Shown piece after piece: positions 1 to 8,267 of a DNA stretch of 18,121 bases (position 1 is the first letter of the stretch; each line of letters opens with the position of its first letter). This stretch comes from Oscillospiraceae bacterium. GTDB lineage: Bacteria > Bacillota > Clostridia > Oscillospirales > Ruminococcaceae. The stretch covers positions 1-18,121 of the forward strand of contig CAAGCE010000017.1 of the NCBI GenBank assembly GCA_900768245.1. The letters are read 5' to 3'. Below the pieces are notes generated by a model. It was not told the DNA's origin. It ran no database searches and saw nothing but the letters and a program-made list of their open reading frames with translations. Both the position numbers and the translations under genes were made by a program.

Positions 1-119
1 AATACGTCCAATCAAAGAAAACGACCGCAGACAGGCTGCCGCCTTTCAAGGGAGTTTGATGCAGAGTGGGCGTATTATAGCCACCGTATTTTATCCATAG
101 GTTAAATGGTTATTAGTAT
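1..119 (+). repeat. Structured palindromic repeat, left copy, cut by the window edge
   Basis: This is a second copy, in opposite orientation, of the element at 17937-18112. Shared blocks include GAAAACGACCGCAG (17-30), CAAGGGAGTTTGA (47-59) and the end ATAGGTTAA.TGGTTATTAGTAT up to 119. Visible stems are 1-10 with 67-76 (AATACGTCCA/TGGGCGTATT), 11-15 with 56-60 (ATCAA/TTGAT) and a hairpin at 33-44 (AGGC-TGCC-GCCT). Relative to the other copy, several paired positions changed on both sides. The copy lacks a 16-nt hairpin present in the right copy. Its outer left arm would lie outside the window. No protein is encoded. It could be a MITE or REP-like mobile repeat or a non-coding RNA. Confidence 0.85.
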
Positions 120-139
120 TAGTAGGGAAAACACAGTAA

Positions 140-181
140 TTATGGCAATGCTAAGCGTAAAAAGCATTAGCATTGCCATAA
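140..181. terminator. Strong hairpin downstream of clpE, probable transcription terminator
   Basis: A perfect 15-bp inverted repeat (TTATGGCAATGCTAA at 140-154, TTAGCATTGCCATAA at 167-181) encloses a 12-nt loop. It lies 13 bp beyond the clpE stop codon. On the minus strand the following bases are only moderately T-rich (ATTACTGTGTTTT), and on the plus strand they read ATTTTAATAAAA, so it may act in both directions. Termination is inferred; the hairpin itself is plain in the sequence. Confidence 0.6.
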
Positions 182-194
182 ATTTTAATAAAAG

Positions 195-2501
195 TTATGC
201 AGTAGTGATCTCAAGTTCGTTTTTCTTTTCACCGATCTTGATTACGCTGAACGGTTCAGCTGTGCTGTTGATAATGAGTTCAGCGACTTTGTCCTCAACA
301 TCTGTGCGAATGACCTTGCGTATGTCACGAGCACCGAACTTCTTGCCGAATGCCTTGGAAGCAATAACAGCGAGAGCTTTCTTGCTGTATTTGAGTGTGA
401 TACCCTTTTCAAGAAGAGGTTCTTTCATTTCATCGAGCATAAGAGCTGTAATAGCTTCATAATCGGTTTCTGAAAGCGGTCTGAATACAACGACTTCATC
501 AATACGGCTTAAAAATTCAGGACGGAGGAAGTCGGAGAGAGCCTTCATAGCCTTTTCCTTTGAAATATCCTCTTCTGACTTGTTAAAGCCTACACCTGTG
601 GATTTATCGGAAGAGCCTGCGTTTGAGGTCATTACAATAATAGTGTTTTCAAAGTTTACTGTTCTGCCTTGTGAATCGGTAACTCTGCCCTCATCGAGTA
701 TCTGGAGCAGAATGTTGAGTACATCGGGGTGAGCCTTTTCGATTTCGTCAAAAAGAACAACAGAGTAAGGTCTGCGGCGAACCTTTTCGGTAAGCTGACC
801 TGCCTCATCATAACCGACATAACCCGGAGGAGAACCGATAAGACGTGAAACAGAGTATTTTTCCATATATTCCGTCATATCAAGACGAATGAGAGGGTCT
901 GTGCCGTCAAAAAGCTCAGCAGCAAGAACCTTTACAAGCTCTGTCTTACCAACACCAGTCGGACCTACGAAAATAAATGATGCAGGTCTGCGGCGCTTTG
1001 AAAGCTGGACTCTTGTGCGTTTGATAGCCTTGCTTACAAGCTCAACAGCCTCGTCCTGACCGACGATCTTTTCTTTAAGCTTGTTTTCGAGATTTTCAAG
1101 CTTCTTGTATTCACTTTCAACGACCTTGCTTGCAGGAATACCTGTCCAAAGCTCGATCACCTTTGAAAGATCTTCTTCGGTAACATAAATGTTATTAACT
1201 GTTTCTTCCATATCAGCCTTTTCTTTTTCAAGGCGGAGAACCTCTGCCTTTGCTTTTGCAAGCTTTTCAAAATCAGGCTCAGCTGAATCTTCAATTTCAG
1301 TAACATTCACTTCTTCGTTGACAAGAGCCTTTTCAATGCTGTCATATTCGCTCAGTTCTTTGCTGCGGATACTTCTGCAAGCGCAGGCTTCATCAAGAAG
1401 GTCGATAGCCTTATCGGGAAGAAATCTGTCATTGATGTATCTTTCGGAAAGTACAGCGCACATACGGAGAAGCTCATCAGTAATTTTGACCTTGTGATGC
1501 TCTTCGTAATATTTGCGTATACCGAAAAGCACTGCCTCGGTTTCGGTAAGAGTAGGTTCATTTATAGTAACAGGCTGGAAACGGCGTTCGAGAGCACTGT
1601 CCTTTTCAATGTATTTTCTGTATTCCTTAAATGTGGTTGCACCGATGACCTGAACCTCGCCTCTTGAAAGAGCAGGCTTCAGAATGTTGGCAGCATTCAT
1701 AGAGCCTTCGCTGTCACCTGTGCCTACGAGATTGTGTACCTCATCAATAAAGAGAATAACATTTCCCGCAGCCTTTACTTCGTCAATAAGACCTTTTACA
1801 CGGCTTTCAAACTGACCTCTGAACTGAGTGCCTGCAACAAGTGAGGTAAGGTCAAGAAGATAAACTCTCTTGTCTTTAAGGTTGAACGGTACTTCGCCTG
1901 CTGAAATTTTCTGAGCGATACCTTCAGCAATGGCAGTTTTACCGACGCCCGGTTCACCTATAAGGCAAGGATTATTTTTCTGGCGGCGTGATAAGATCTG
2001 TATTGTTCTTGCGATCTCTTTCTCACGTCCGATAATGTTGTCAAGCTTGCCGTCATCGGCTTTCTGTGAAAGATTTGTGCAGTATGTGTCAAGAAATTTG
2101 GTTTTCTTGTGTTTCATACTTTTATCTTTTGATTTGGTTTTTGTGTCGGATCCATCTTCGGCGGTAAAATCGGCATCAAGTTCATCGCCCGATTGGTTGA
2201 GCTTGTCAGCAAAGCCTTTCGGTATGCTTCCGAGAAGATTTTGTATAAAGTTAGGGAATGAACCCGTGCCGCCGCGCTGGAATGAATCACCGTCAATGCT
2301 TTCGGAAAAATCGGTCATCTGGTCAGAAAATTCCTCCACCTCATCATCGGAAATACCCATCTGTTCCATATATTCTTTAACCTGCGGTATACCAAGTTCT
2401 TTAGCGCAGACAAGGCAAAGTCCCTCGTTATGCTTTTCTTCTCCCTGCATAGCCGTGATAAACACGACTGCAGTTCTTTTTTTGCATCTTGTACAAAGCA
2501 T
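195..2501 (-). CDS. clpE: ClpE-like AAA+ unfoldase, Clp protease ATP-binding subunit
   Basis: This 768-aa Hsp100 unfoldase is expected to thread proteins into the ClpP peptidase in the cytoplasm. The N-terminus has a zinc-finger pattern, Cys3-Cys6 and Cys29-Cys32 (CxxC-X22-CxxC), the hallmark of ClpE; there is no Clp-N repeat domain of the ClpA/B/C type. A polar linker (about 35-140) precedes AAA-1 (Walker A GEPGVGKT 182-189; Walker B ILFIDE 249-254). A short charged middle region (about 380-440) leads to AAA-2 (Walker A GPTGVGKT 513-520; Walker B VVLFDE 581-586). VGF at 637-639 lies where ClpC/ClpE carry the ClpP-docking loop, so a ClpP partner is inferred. The start is supported by GGAGGA upstream. 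It is the last gene of the leftward run, 21 nt after cvpA. ClpC is the main alternative name. Confidence 0.93.
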   Translation of the reverse strand: MLCTRCKKRTAVVFITAMQGEEKHNEGLCLVCAKELGIPQVKEYMEQMGISDDEVEEFSDQMTDFSESIDGDSFQRGGTGSFPNFIQNLLGSIPKGFADKLNQSGDELDADFTAEDGSDTKTKSKDKSMKHKKTKFLDTYCTNLSQKADDGKLDNIIGREKEIARTIQILSRRQKNNPCLIGEPGVGKTAIAEGIAQKISAGEVPFNLKDKRVYLLDLTSLVAGTQFRGQFESRVKGLIDEVKAAGNVILFIDEVHNLVGTGDSEGSMNAANILKPALSRGEVQVIGATTFKEYRKYIEKDSALERRFQPVTINEPTLTETEAVLFGIRKYYEEHHKVKITDELLRMCAVLSERYINDRFLPDKAIDLLDEACACRSIRSKELSEYDSIEKALVNEEVNVTEIEDSAEPDFEKLAKAKAEVLRLEKEKADMEETVNNIYVTEEDLSKVIELWTGIPASKVVESEYKKLENLENKLKEKIVGQDEAVELVSKAIKRTRVQLSKRRRPASFIFVGPTGVGKTELVKVLAAELFDGTDPLIRLDMTEYMEKYSVSRLIGSPPGYVGYDEAGQLTEKVRRRPYSVVLFDEIEKAHPDVLNILLQILDEGRVTDSQGRTVNFENTIIVMTSNAGSSDKSTGVGFNKSEEDISKEKAMKALSDFLRPEFLSRIDEVVVFRPLSETDYEAITALMLDEMKEPLLEKGITLKYSKKALAVIASKAFGKKFGARDIRKVIRTDVEDKVAELIINSTAEPFSVIKIGEKKNELEITTA

Positions 2502-2522
2502 ATGTTGTCCTCCATAGAATTT

Positions 2523-3422
2523 TTAGCGATCAGAGCTTGCTTTGATCGCTGATATTACAGCAAAAGTGCCTGAATAGGCATATTTGAAAAGATATGATTC
2601 TGAAATTGCAGCAGTTGATATAACAGGGTTTTCGTCGCCTGTAAGTCTGATAAATGCGCTGCAAAGGATTGCGAATGCCGCTATTATCAGCAAACTGTAT
2701 ATCAGACCAAGAACCCCACCGAAAAATGAGTCAAGGGTCTTGACCGCAGAAATGCTCCGCAAAGCCTTAAAAAAGCAGGCAATAACAGAGAAAGCTATCT
2801 TTACAATTATAAAAGTGAGTGCAAAAATTACACTTTTTACGGTTTTGAGCAGAATAGGTCTGATTACCTCACGTTCGATGACAGCCGCAGCCGATGTTTT
2901 GCTTGCATCAAGAATATCAAGCTTTTCGGTGTGGTCGGTTTCGGCATTATCAAGATACTTTTCTGCGTTTTCAGTTATTTCTTCGGGAAGAACTCCCGAG
3001 AGTGATTCTGTCAGTTTTGTGCAGTATTCCGTAAATACATTGTTAAGTGTACCACGAAACTCATCTCCCGTCAAGAGTGAAAGAATTTTATCCTCGTCGC
3101 CGCTGTCGAAAATGGCGGAGGTTTCTTCTTCGGAGTAACCCTTGTCGCTGAGCAGCTCTTTCATCTTTTTTTCGGGATCATAATTTTCCATAAGCTCATC
3201 AGCCTTTGACTGAATAACGCTGATAACAGTCGGCTGGACAGCTTTCATATAAACATATTCATAGGTAATATTGCTTATAAACGTAGCCGCAAAAAATGCA
3301 GCTGCAATACCAACGATAGAAATGATCATTCGGACTATACCTTTTTTATGTCCGTAAATGATACCTACCGAAAGTATTGAAAGAGTAATAATATCATAAA
3401 TATGGTCTAACAACCATTCCAT
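2523..3422 (-). CDS. cvpA: CvpA family membrane protein
   Basis: This 299-aa inner-membrane protein resembles the CvpA (colicin V production) family. The biochemical role of Firmicute members is not settled; links to envelope homeostasis are known for the family. The N-terminal third has hydrophobic helices at about 10-25 and 32-50 separated by the basic turn YGHKKGIVR. The C-terminal part has helices at about 190-220 and 230-260 with the family-typical DSFFGGVLGLIYSLL. Between them lies a long acidic, hydrophilic segment (about 60-185) that would face one side of the membrane. It makes the protein clearly longer than the usual 160-200 aa. The gene sits between a DUF5711-like gene (36 nt upstream) and clpE (21 nt downstream). 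Confidence 0.8.
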   Translation of the reverse strand: MEWLLDHIYDIITLSILSVGIIYGHKKGIVRMIISIVGIAAAFFAATFISNITYEYVYMKAVQPTVISVIQSKADELMENYDPEKKMKELLSDKGYSEEETSAIFDSGDEDKILSLLTGDEFRGTLNNVFTEYCTKLTESLSGVLPEEITENAEKYLDNAETDHTEKLDILDASKTSAAAVIEREVIRPILLKTVKSVIFALTFIIVKIAFSVIACFFKALRSISAVKTLDSFFGGVLGLIYSLLIIAAFAILCSAFIRLTGDENPVISTAAISESYLFKYAYSGTFAVISAIKASSDR

Positions 3423-3458
3423 AGTGCTCCTTGTTTTCGCAGGGTAAGGGATCCTGCT

Positions 3459-4646
3459 TTAAAAATCAATTCTGTTGATCTTGTCATATCCCATAAGGAA
3501 TATGTAATTATGAATACGTCTGAAACCCTCATAGTCACTTTCAAGCTCAACAGATGCGGAAACCTCTCCGAGAGGTGTGTACGCAATGATACCGTCACGG
3601 CTCTGAACGAAAACATATCCGTCCGAAACCTGAATATTTTCGGCGGAATAATCAAGAGTGGTTTTGTTTATTGTCCCTGTTATACAGTCGATAGTGACCA
3701 TGTCTGAGCTGCGTCGTTCTGTGTTGTTGAATACCATAGCAGCAATATTTCCGTCGGAAGCGTAACCGCTGAGAGTATGATCATATGAGTATGAATTTAA
3801 AAATGAGCCGTTAATATCATAATATGCGCACATATTGTCGCCGAATACAATAATATTTCCCGCACCGTAAAGCCTTACGGATATTGGCAGAGTTTCGATA
3901 TTTTCGGTCTGCCAAACAGGCACAGGGTTTCCGAGCTCATCATAATCAATGTGGTCAAACTTGTAATACAGTATATTTGAAACAATAACACCGTCAGCTG
4001 AACCTACCGTAGTTATATAGCAGCCGGAATTGTCGCTGTTGAATGTTACGTCAATGATACGGGTGACTGAACCGTAGTTGAAAATATTTTTGCCATTGCT
4101 GTCATAGATCATAAGCATTGACATAAATTTATCGTTTTTAGTAACAAGAGCTGCATAATCGTTGCTGCTTAATCTTGCAATAAGAATCGGCTGGTCAGTA
4201 GTTTTGGTGTAGATAGTCTTGTATTTGCTCATAAGGCTGAATGAAGTGCCGCCGAGGTCATAGATGAGAGCCTTTTTGTTTGAAACGGTCATTATAGGGT
4301 TAGCAAGAGTATGCTGTTCAGTGTAAAGTGATTTTCCGTCATCATTGTAAACGAAGAAATGCGAGTCATCAAGTACAGCGACCGCACCGTCCATAGTTTC
4401 AAGCTGATAGGAAGCACCGCCGTCAATCGAGATAGGGAAGTGTCCGCCTGCAAGCTCAGGTGTGCTGTCCGAAACGGGAAGCTTGTTAAGGATACCGTCA
4501 AGCTTAGGATACCACATATCCTTAGTAAGCACGACAGCAAATACTGCGCCCACTGCAAGAAGAACTATAACGAGTTTTTTTATAAAGCGGGCAGCTTTTT
4601 TCTGCTGGCGCTTTTTTTTCAGTATAGACACATCTGTAACAGCCAA
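3459..4646 (-). CDS. DUF5711-like membrane-anchored beta-propeller protein, TTG start
   Basis: This 395-aa protein of unknown function has a basic N-terminus (KKKRQQKKAAR), one transmembrane helix at about 24-41 and then a long beta-rich region expected outside the membrane. The repeating short strands with turn motifs such as YDSNGKN and YDINGSF suggest a beta-propeller of the kind annotated as DUF5711. No catalytic motif is recognised. The start is a TTG at 4644-4646: a GGGGG Shine-Dalgarno (complement of 4654-4658) lies 7 nt upstream, and the next in-frame ATG (residue 45) would remove the membrane helix. The truA stop lies 13 nt upstream, so translational coupling with truA is likely. Its place before cvpA suggests an envelope role, which is only an inference. 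Confidence 0.82.
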   Translation of the reverse strand: MAVTDVSILKKKRQQKKAARFIKKLVIVLLAVGAVFAVVLTKDMWYPKLDGILNKLPVSDSTPELAGGHFPISIDGGASYQLETMDGAVAVLDDSHFFVYNDDGKSLYTEQHTLANPIMTVSNKKALIYDLGGTSFSLMSKYKTIYTKTTDQPILIARLSSNDYAALVTKNDKFMSMLMIYDSNGKNIFNYGSVTRIIDVTFNSDNSGCYITTVGSADGVIVSNILYYKFDHIDYDELGNPVPVWQTENIETLPISVRLYGAGNIIVFGDNMCAYYDINGSFLNSYSYDHTLSGYASDGNIAAMVFNNTERRSSDMVTIDCITGTINKTTLDYSAENIQVSDGYVFVQSRDGIIAYTPLGEVSASVELESDYEGFRRIHNYIFLMGYDKINRIDF

Positions 4647-4659
4647 AACAATACCCCCA

Positions 4660-5394
4660 TCAATAAAAAACTTTGTTTAAATATAAACCGTGGGGAACTG
4701 CCGTTTTGCCGGCGGCATTGCGGTCTTTGGCATCTAAAATAGCGGGAATGGCGTCGGGAGCAATTTTGCCCTCGTTAATGCAGATCAAAGTACCCACCAT
4801 GATCCTAACCATATTATACAAAAAACCGTCGCCTTTGACAAGCAGTTTCACCAAATTTTCATCTTTTTCAATATAAAAATATTCAATACTGCGGACATTA
4901 TTTTCCTTTTGATTGGAAGTGCCGCAGAATGAAGTAAAGTCGTGAGTTCCGATATAATCCCTTGCAGCCCTGTTAAGCAGCTCTGTATCAAGAGGATAAG
5001 GATAATGAAAAGCCAGATCCGATAAAAAGGGATCTCTCGTAGGCTGATTGAGTATAAGATATTGATATTCCTTTCCGATGCAGGAAAAACGTGCATGAAA
5101 ATCCGATGATACATCTTCACAATGATGTACCGCAATATCATCGGGGAGCGTCGAATTAAGCCCTCTTATAAGATTTGAGCAGGGAATACCGTGCGCTGTT
5201 TCAAAAGAGAAGCAGTATTCATTTGCATGAACACCGGTATCAGTCCTTGAACAGCCGTTTATCTTTACAGATCCGTTTGTAAGATACGAAAGCTTTTCTT
5301 CAAGCACATTTTGTATTCCGACAGCGTTTTCCTGACGCTGAAAACCGTGATAAGCAGTACCTCTGTATGAAATAAGTACCTTTATATTACGCAT
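4660..5394 (-). CDS. truA: tRNA pseudouridine(38-40) synthase TruA
   Basis: This 244-aa enzyme converts uridines 38-40 in the tRNA anticodon stem to pseudouridine. The catalytic motif GCSRTDTGVHA carries the nucleophile Asp52. Other family landmarks are the N-terminal ISYRGTAYHGFQRQ, the segment HARFSCIGKEYQYLI, the RNA-binding GDGFLYNMVRIMVGTL and the C-terminal AGKTAVPHGLYL. The length is normal for bacterial TruA. It lies 24 nt after ecfT, an arrangement common in Firmicutes, where ecfA1-ecfA2-ecfT-truA usually sits beside ribosomal protein genes. The initiator ATG follows a GGAGGATAT ribosome binding site. Confidence 0.97.
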   Translation of the reverse strand: MRNIKVLISYRGTAYHGFQRQENAVGIQNVLEEKLSYLTNGSVKINGCSRTDTGVHANEYCFSFETAHGIPCSNLIRGLNSTLPDDIAVHHCEDVSSDFHARFSCIGKEYQYLILNQPTRDPFLSDLAFHYPYPLDTELLNRAARDYIGTHDFTSFCGTSNQKENNVRSIEYFYIEKDENLVKLLVKGDGFLYNMVRIMVGTLICINEGKIAPDAIPAILDAKDRNAAGKTAVPHGLYLNKVFY

Positions 5395-5418
5395 ATATCC
5401 TCCGGGATACGGCTTTAA

Positions 5419-6222
5419 TCAGCCGAAAATAATGTTGAGCAGAATCACTCCGTCAAGAAAAATAAATGAAACAGCAAGTGCGTTATAGTCAGCAGGGGCA
5501 GATTTAAGCTGTTTGAGCCTTGTTCGTCCGTCACCGCCGTGGTAGCATCTGCATTCCATAGCAAGAGCAAGCTCTTCGGCACGTCTGAATGCGGAAACGA
5601 AAAGCGGGATAAGGATAGGAGTAAGTGCCTTTGCTCTCTGAATAAGTCCGCCGCTCTCCATATCAGCACCTCTTGCTTTCTGAGCAGACATGATTTTATC
5701 CGTTTCTTCAATAAGCGTAGGAATGAAACGAAGTGCAATAGTCATCATCATAGCAAGCTCGTGAACAGGAAGCTTTATTTTGCGGAGCGGGGAGAGCAGA
5801 CGCTCAATGGCATCGGTAAGTGTGATAGGCGATGTCGTGTATGTCAGCAAAGAAGAGCCCATAATAAGCGCAATAATACGGATTATCATAAATGCCGATG
5901 TTTCAAGTCCCTCATAGGTTATCTTCACAGGACCAAGTTTGAAAAATGTCACACCGTCAAGGAAAAACAAATTAAGTACAGTCGTGAAAAGAATGATAGG
6001 AATGATAGGCTTAAGGCTCTTCATCATAAGCTTAAGAGGAATATCGGAGATCATAAACGCAATAAGAAGAAATGCAGCACCCACAGCAAGTCCGAGAAAA
6101 TTATCCGCACAGAAAAGCATTGTAATGAACACAGCCGTAATTATGATCTTAAATCTTGGGTCAAGACGGTGAACGACAGAATTTCCGGGAAAGTATTGAC
6201 CGATAGTAATATCTTTCAGCAT
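5419..6222 (-). CDS. ecfT: ECF transporter T component (transmembrane EcfT)
   Basis: This 267-aa transmembrane coupling subunit of energy-coupling-factor transporters links the EcfA1/EcfA2 ATPases to substrate-binding S proteins for vitamins and other micronutrients. Hydrophobic helices are visible at about 25-40, 42-59, 70-90, 108-130 and 240-265. The cytosolic coupling helices carry the family's two short basic motifs: ARG at 183-185 (AQKARGADMESG) and the equivalent at 224-226, which reads CRC (AMECRCYHGGDGRTR) where many homologues have ARC. The ATG at 6222 follows AAGGGAGG. The gene starts 14 nt after ecfA2 and precedes truA. No S component is encoded in the window. Confidence 0.96.
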   Translation of the reverse strand: MLKDITIGQYFPGNSVVHRLDPRFKIIITAVFITMLFCADNFLGLAVGAAFLLIAFMISDIPLKLMMKSLKPIIPIILFTTVLNLFFLDGVTFFKLGPVKITYEGLETSAFMIIRIIALIMGSSLLTYTTSPITLTDAIERLLSPLRKIKLPVHELAMMMTIALRFIPTLIEETDKIMSAQKARGADMESGGLIQRAKALTPILIPLFVSAFRRAEELALAMECRCYHGGDGRTRLKQLKSAPADYNALAVSFIFLDGVILLNIIFG

Positions 6223-6236
6223 ATCAGATACCTCCC

Positions 6237-7103
6237 TTATAAATTTCTGCCGTGAGCGGCAATATATTCTGTCAAGGTCTTTACAGCAAAATCAGTAGTG
6301 TAAACATCGGTGCGAATATCAATGCCTTTCTGTTTGAGCATAGAGAAAACTCTCGTTATCTGCGGAACGGAAAGTCCGATAGACGTAAGCTCGTCCGCAC
6401 GTTTGAAAACGGCAGGGGGAGTGTCATAGCAGAAAACCTCTGCCTTGTTCATTACAAGTATTTTTGTGGCAAATCTTGCAACGTCCTCCATACTGTGGGA
6501 AACAAGGAGAACTGTTGATCTTGTCTGACGGTGATACTCCTTTATCTGATTGAGTATAACATCACGTCCCTTAGGGTCAAGACCTGCGGTAGGTTCATCA
6601 AGGATAAGCACCTTAGGCTGCATAGCCATAACGCCTGCAATAGCAACACGGCGTTTCTGACCGCCCGAAAGTTCAAAAGGTGATTTTTGCAGATTTTCCT
6701 TTTTCAGACCAACCAGTTCAGCTATCTCGTTTATGCGGCGGTCTATTTCCGCATCATCAAGTCCCATATTTTTCGGACCGAATGCAATGTCCTTATATAC
6801 TGTTTCTTCAAATATCTGATATTCAGGGTATTGGAAAACCAGTCCAACTTTGAAGCGTATGTCACGGATATTGCAGCTTTTGTCCCATATGTCCTGTCCG
6901 TCAACATATATCTTGCCAGAAGTCGGCTTGACAAGACCGTTAAAATGCTGTATAAGCGTAGATTTTCCCGAACCTGTGTGACCGATGATGCCAACAAGCT
7001 CGCCCTCTTCAATTTCAAGGTTGACATTATTTACCGCCACTTTTTCAAAAGGCGTACCTATACTGTATGTGTAGGTTAGATTTTCTGTTTTTATGATTGG
7101 CAT
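6237..7103 (-). CDS. ecfA2: ECF transporter ATPase EcfA2
   Basis: This 288-aa ATP-binding subunit pairs with EcfA1 under EcfT. From the chosen start it shows Walker A GHTGSGKS (41-48), Q-loop LVFQYPEYQIF (about 88-98), signature LSGGQ (145-149), Walker B VLILDE (165-170) and the switch His203. The Q-loop QYPEYQ is typical of EcfA2, whereas EcfA1 has QNPDNQ. An in-frame ATG at 7142 would add 13 residues, but the ATG at 7103 has the strong ribosome binding site CGGAGGAG and gives the usual N-terminus (MPIIKTENLTYTY). It lies between ecfA1 and ecfT. Confidence 0.96.
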   Translation of the reverse strand: MPIIKTENLTYTYSIGTPFEKVAVNNVNLEIEEGELVGIIGHTGSGKSTLIQHFNGLVKPTSGKIYVDGQDIWDKSCNIRDIRFKVGLVFQYPEYQIFEETVYKDIAFGPKNMGLDDAEIDRRINEIAELVGLKKENLQKSPFELSGGQKRRVAIAGVMAMQPKVLILDEPTAGLDPKGRDVILNQIKEYHRQTRSTVLLVSHSMEDVARFATKILVMNKAEVFCYDTPPAVFKRADELTSIGLSVPQITRVFSMLKQKGIDIRTDVYTTDFAVKTLTEYIAAHGRNL

Positions 7104-7162
7104 AAAACTCCTCCGAAGTGGAATACATTTTGCATACCGCAATAATGTTTCCTGTATTTCTA

Positions 7163-8014
7163 TCAGCTAAGCAGCTTTAATAAAGCGTCAACGCAGTCAT
7201 TTTCGTTAATAATGTGAGTATCGGTGTCAAAATCTTTTTTTCGGAGTTGATACATAAGCTCGGTTACCTGCGGAACGTCAAGACCGATCTTTTTCATTGC
7301 ATCGACCTGCGAAAAAACATTTGACGGAATATCGTCCATAATGATTTTGCCGTCGTCCATAACAACAACACGGTCAGCCTGAGCGGCTTCTTCCATATAA
7401 TGCGTAATAAGCACGATAGTTATGCCGTAATCCTTGTTAAGGCGGCGTATGGTTTTAAGCACCTCTTTGCGTCCCACCGGGTCAAGCATAGCAGTAGGCT
7501 CGTCCAGAACGATACAATCGGGACGCATAGCAATGATCCCTGCAATTGCAACACGCTGTTTCTGACCGCCCGAAAGCTGATGAGGTGAGTGGTTGCGGTA
7601 TTCGTACATACCGACAGACTTGAGCGCATCATCAACACGTTCACGCATTTCAACAGGGTCAACGCCCATATTTTCCAAAGCAAAAGCAACGTCCTCTTCA
7701 ACGATAGTTGCAACTATCTGATTATCGGGGTTCTGAAAAACCATACCGACGTGCTGCCTTATGTCAAAGAGCCTGCTTTCATCTGAGGTGTCAATACCCT
7801 CAGCATAAACCTTGCCTTTCTGAGGGATAAGAATAGCATTCATATGCTTTGCAATTGTGGATTTTCCCGAGCCGTTGTGTCCGAGAACAGCGAGAAACTC
7901 GCCTTTTTTTATGTCAAGAGAAACATTTTTCAGAATTTGTTTAGGGGGAGTTTTGTCCTCAAAATCATTTGCATAACAAAACTCAACATTCTGAGCGGAA
8001 ATGATATTTTCCAT
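7163..8014 (-). CDS. ecfA1: ECF transporter ATPase EcfA1
   Basis: This 283-aa ATPase is the partner of EcfA2 in the shared ECF energising module at the inner face of the membrane. It has Walker A GHNGSGKS (45-52), Q-loop VFQNPDNQ (92-99), signature LSGGQ (147-151), Walker B with catalytic Glu (CIVLDE, 167-172) and switch His205. The C-terminal extension is typical of ECF ATPases. The ATG at 8014 follows GGAGGATATATA. It begins 15 nt after the small membrane protein gene, and ecfA2 begins 59 nt beyond its end. Confidence 0.96.
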   Translation of the reverse strand: MENIISAQNVEFCYANDFEDKTPPKQILKNVSLDIKKGEFLAVLGHNGSGKSTIAKHMNAILIPQKGKVYAEGIDTSDESRLFDIRQHVGMVFQNPDNQIVATIVEEDVAFALENMGVDPVEMRERVDDALKSVGMYEYRNHSPHQLSGGQKQRVAIAGIIAMRPDCIVLDEPTAMLDPVGRKEVLKTIRRLNKDYGITIVLITHYMEEAAQADRVVVMDDGKIIMDDIPSNVFSQVDAMKKIGLDVPQVTELMYQLRKKDFDTDTHIINENDCVDALLKLLS

Positions 8015-8029
8015 TATATATCCTCCGAT

Positions 8030-8230
8030 TTATTTCTGAAATAAAAGCTGTGCACCGCTTACGGCAGCAACAATAAGCAGCAGTACACCTACTATTAAAT
8101 AAGTGTATTTAACTGTTTTGAACTCTTTTCCCGTAAGAGGAGTACCCATTTTAGATGTAAAGGCTTTTCCTTTGCCGCGCAGTCCTGCAATAATGAACCA
8201 AATGCCGCCTATAAGTGCAAGTGCAGCCAT
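8030..8230 (-). CDS. Small two-helix membrane protein, function unknown
   Basis: This 66-aa protein is not assigned to a family. It has a hydrophobic N-terminal helix (residues 1-17), a basic polar loop (about 18-43, with KGKAFTSK and GKEFKTVKY) and a second helix (about 43-63, YLIVGVLLLIVAAVSGAQLLF). It contains no cysteine or obvious ligand-binding residues. A good ribosome binding site (GAGAGGAG) lies upstream of the ATG, and the gene fits the run with gaps of 37 and 15 nt. Both facts argue that it is translated. Its position directly before ecfA1 makes a link to ECF transport possible but unproven. The helices are too short and too few for an S component. Confidence 0.72.
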   Translation of the reverse strand: MAALALIGGIWFIIAGLRGKGKAFTSKMGTPLTGKEFKTVKYTYLIVGVLLLIVAAVSGAQLLFQK

Positions 8231-8267
8231 AAATTAACTCCTCTCATATAATTTAAGTGCCATAAGA

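Noticed and set aside
106..462. Plus-strand frame covering the end of the left repeat and the clpE 3' end
   Set aside because: It crosses the repeat terminus, the terminator hairpin and antisense clpE, has no ribosome binding site and no domain.
5539..6255. Long plus-strand open frame opposite ecfT
   Set aside because: It is rich in Arg, Lys, His, Cys and Ser, shows no domain and lies fully antisense to a clear gene, so it is a shadow. The same applies to the plus-strand frames at 1930-2517, 2584-3138 and 13535-14026.
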